From: Chloroflexota bacterium
Lineage (GTDB): Bacteria; Chloroflexota; Dehalococcoidia; Bin125
Length of the DNA stretch: 6,619 nt
Assembly (NCBI GenBank): GCA_026705105.1
Contig: JAPPBK010000344.1
Coordinates: 1 to 6,619 of the forward strand
Reading direction: 5' to 3'
Of the stretch, positions 6,283 to 6,619 are shown in pieces. How positions within the stretch are numbered: position 1 is the stretch's first letter; every line of letters begins with the position of its first letter. The notes below the pieces were generated by a model. It searched no databases, was not told the DNA's origin, and worked only from the letters and a program-made list of their open reading frames with translations. The position numbers were made by a program, and so were the translations under genes.

Positions 6283-6619
6283 TCAGCCGGCCAGTCCGTC
6301 CACGACCCGCGCGTTCGGTAGCCGCGCGAGATCGTCCGCTTTGACGCCGATCTTGAGCGAGCGGCTGCCGCCGCCCAACCACATCAACTCATCCCCGGCG
6401 ATGCGCGCGTCGATCAGGATGGGAATCTCCGGCGGCAGATCGAACGGCGTTACGCCACCGGAGAGCATGCCTGTTACGGCTTCCGTCTCCTCGAACGAGG
6501 CGAACGAGCATTTGCGCACGCCCATCTCCTTGCGCACGGTCCGGTTGACATCCAGCCGATTGTTGGCCAGCACCAGGCAGGCGGCGTACTGCTTCGGCTC
6601 CTTCTTCCAGGCGACCAGG
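6283..6619 (-). CDS. YbaK/ProX-type aminoacyl-tRNA deacylase domain protein (5' end outside window)
   Basis: The reading frame runs from the right edge to a TGA at 6283-6285 and gives the last 111 residues; the true start lies beyond the window. An internal GTG at 6573 could be mistaken for a start, but the frame stays open and homologous upstream of it (YAACLVLANNRLDVN). Family features are LVLANNRLDVN, a GVRKCSFAS segment, EETEAVTGMLSGGVTPFDLP with the conserved GG-x-x-P loop, and the C-terminal strands IPILIDARI and MWLGGGSRSLKIGV. Proteins of this family hydrolyse mischarged tRNAs in trans, for example Cys- or Ala-tRNAPro, and so guard translation accuracy. The conserved catalytic lysine normally sits just before the LV that opens the fragment, so it falls outside the window and cannot be checked. 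The gene converges on the reductase gene with 11 bases between stops. Confidence 0.8.
   Translation of the reverse strand, partial: LVAWKKEPKQYAACLVLANNRLDVNRTVRKEMGVRKCSFASFEETEAVTGMLSGGVTPFDLPPEIPILIDARIAGDELMWLGGGSRSLKIGVKADDLARLPNARVVDGLAG

Noticed and set aside
1..6619. CRISPR array, mobile element, tRNA/rRNA, toxin-antitoxin or phage genes
   Set aside because: I found no regularly spaced repeats, transposase or integrase motifs, cloverleaf-like sequence or defence-related domains on either strand.

Overview
The window is GC-rich bacterial DNA with four complete genes and one gene cut by the right edge. All of them are readable to family level. The likely source is an uncultured, high-GC environmental bacterium. 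The best hint is a short extracytoplasmic segment in the substrate-binding protein (gene 3). From memory it resembles a recurrent segment in secreted proteins of marine SAR202-type Chloroflexota and some Actinobacteriota. That placement is a weak inference from one domain, and nothing in the window fixes the phylum.

Layout from left to right. Bases 1-132 form a leader with no recognisable gene. Bases 133-1404 (+) encode a class III PLP aminotransferase very close to EctB, diaminobutyrate-2-oxoglutarate aminotransferase. Converging on it, with three bases between the stop codons, is a 752-residue Ntn-hydrolase of the penicillin acylase family on the minus strand (1408-3666). A 209-base divergent intergenic region (3667-3875) holds several GTCAC/GTGAC half-sites. 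Bases 3876-5147 (+) encode a secreted type I periplasmic sugar-binding-like protein with an extra N-terminal domain and an acidic tail. Two hairpins follow, the second long and GC-rich (5155-5217). Bases 5273-6271 (+) encode a ketopantoate reductase (ApbA/PanE) family oxidoreductase. It converges, with an 11-base gap, on a minus-strand YbaK/ProX-type aminoacyl-tRNA deacylase (6283 to the right edge).

The genes do not form an obvious operon. Strands alternate and each junction is convergent, divergent, or separated by hairpins. The EctB-like gene has no ectA or ectC beside it in the window, the binding protein has no permease or ATPase, and the reductase has no panB or panC. The window looks like an ordinary mosaic of metabolic genes. 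I see no CRISPR array, mobile element, tRNA, rRNA or defence system. The points most worth a second look are the orphan EctB homologue, the leaderless penicillin acylase, the domain fusion in the binding protein, and the structured intergenic regions.
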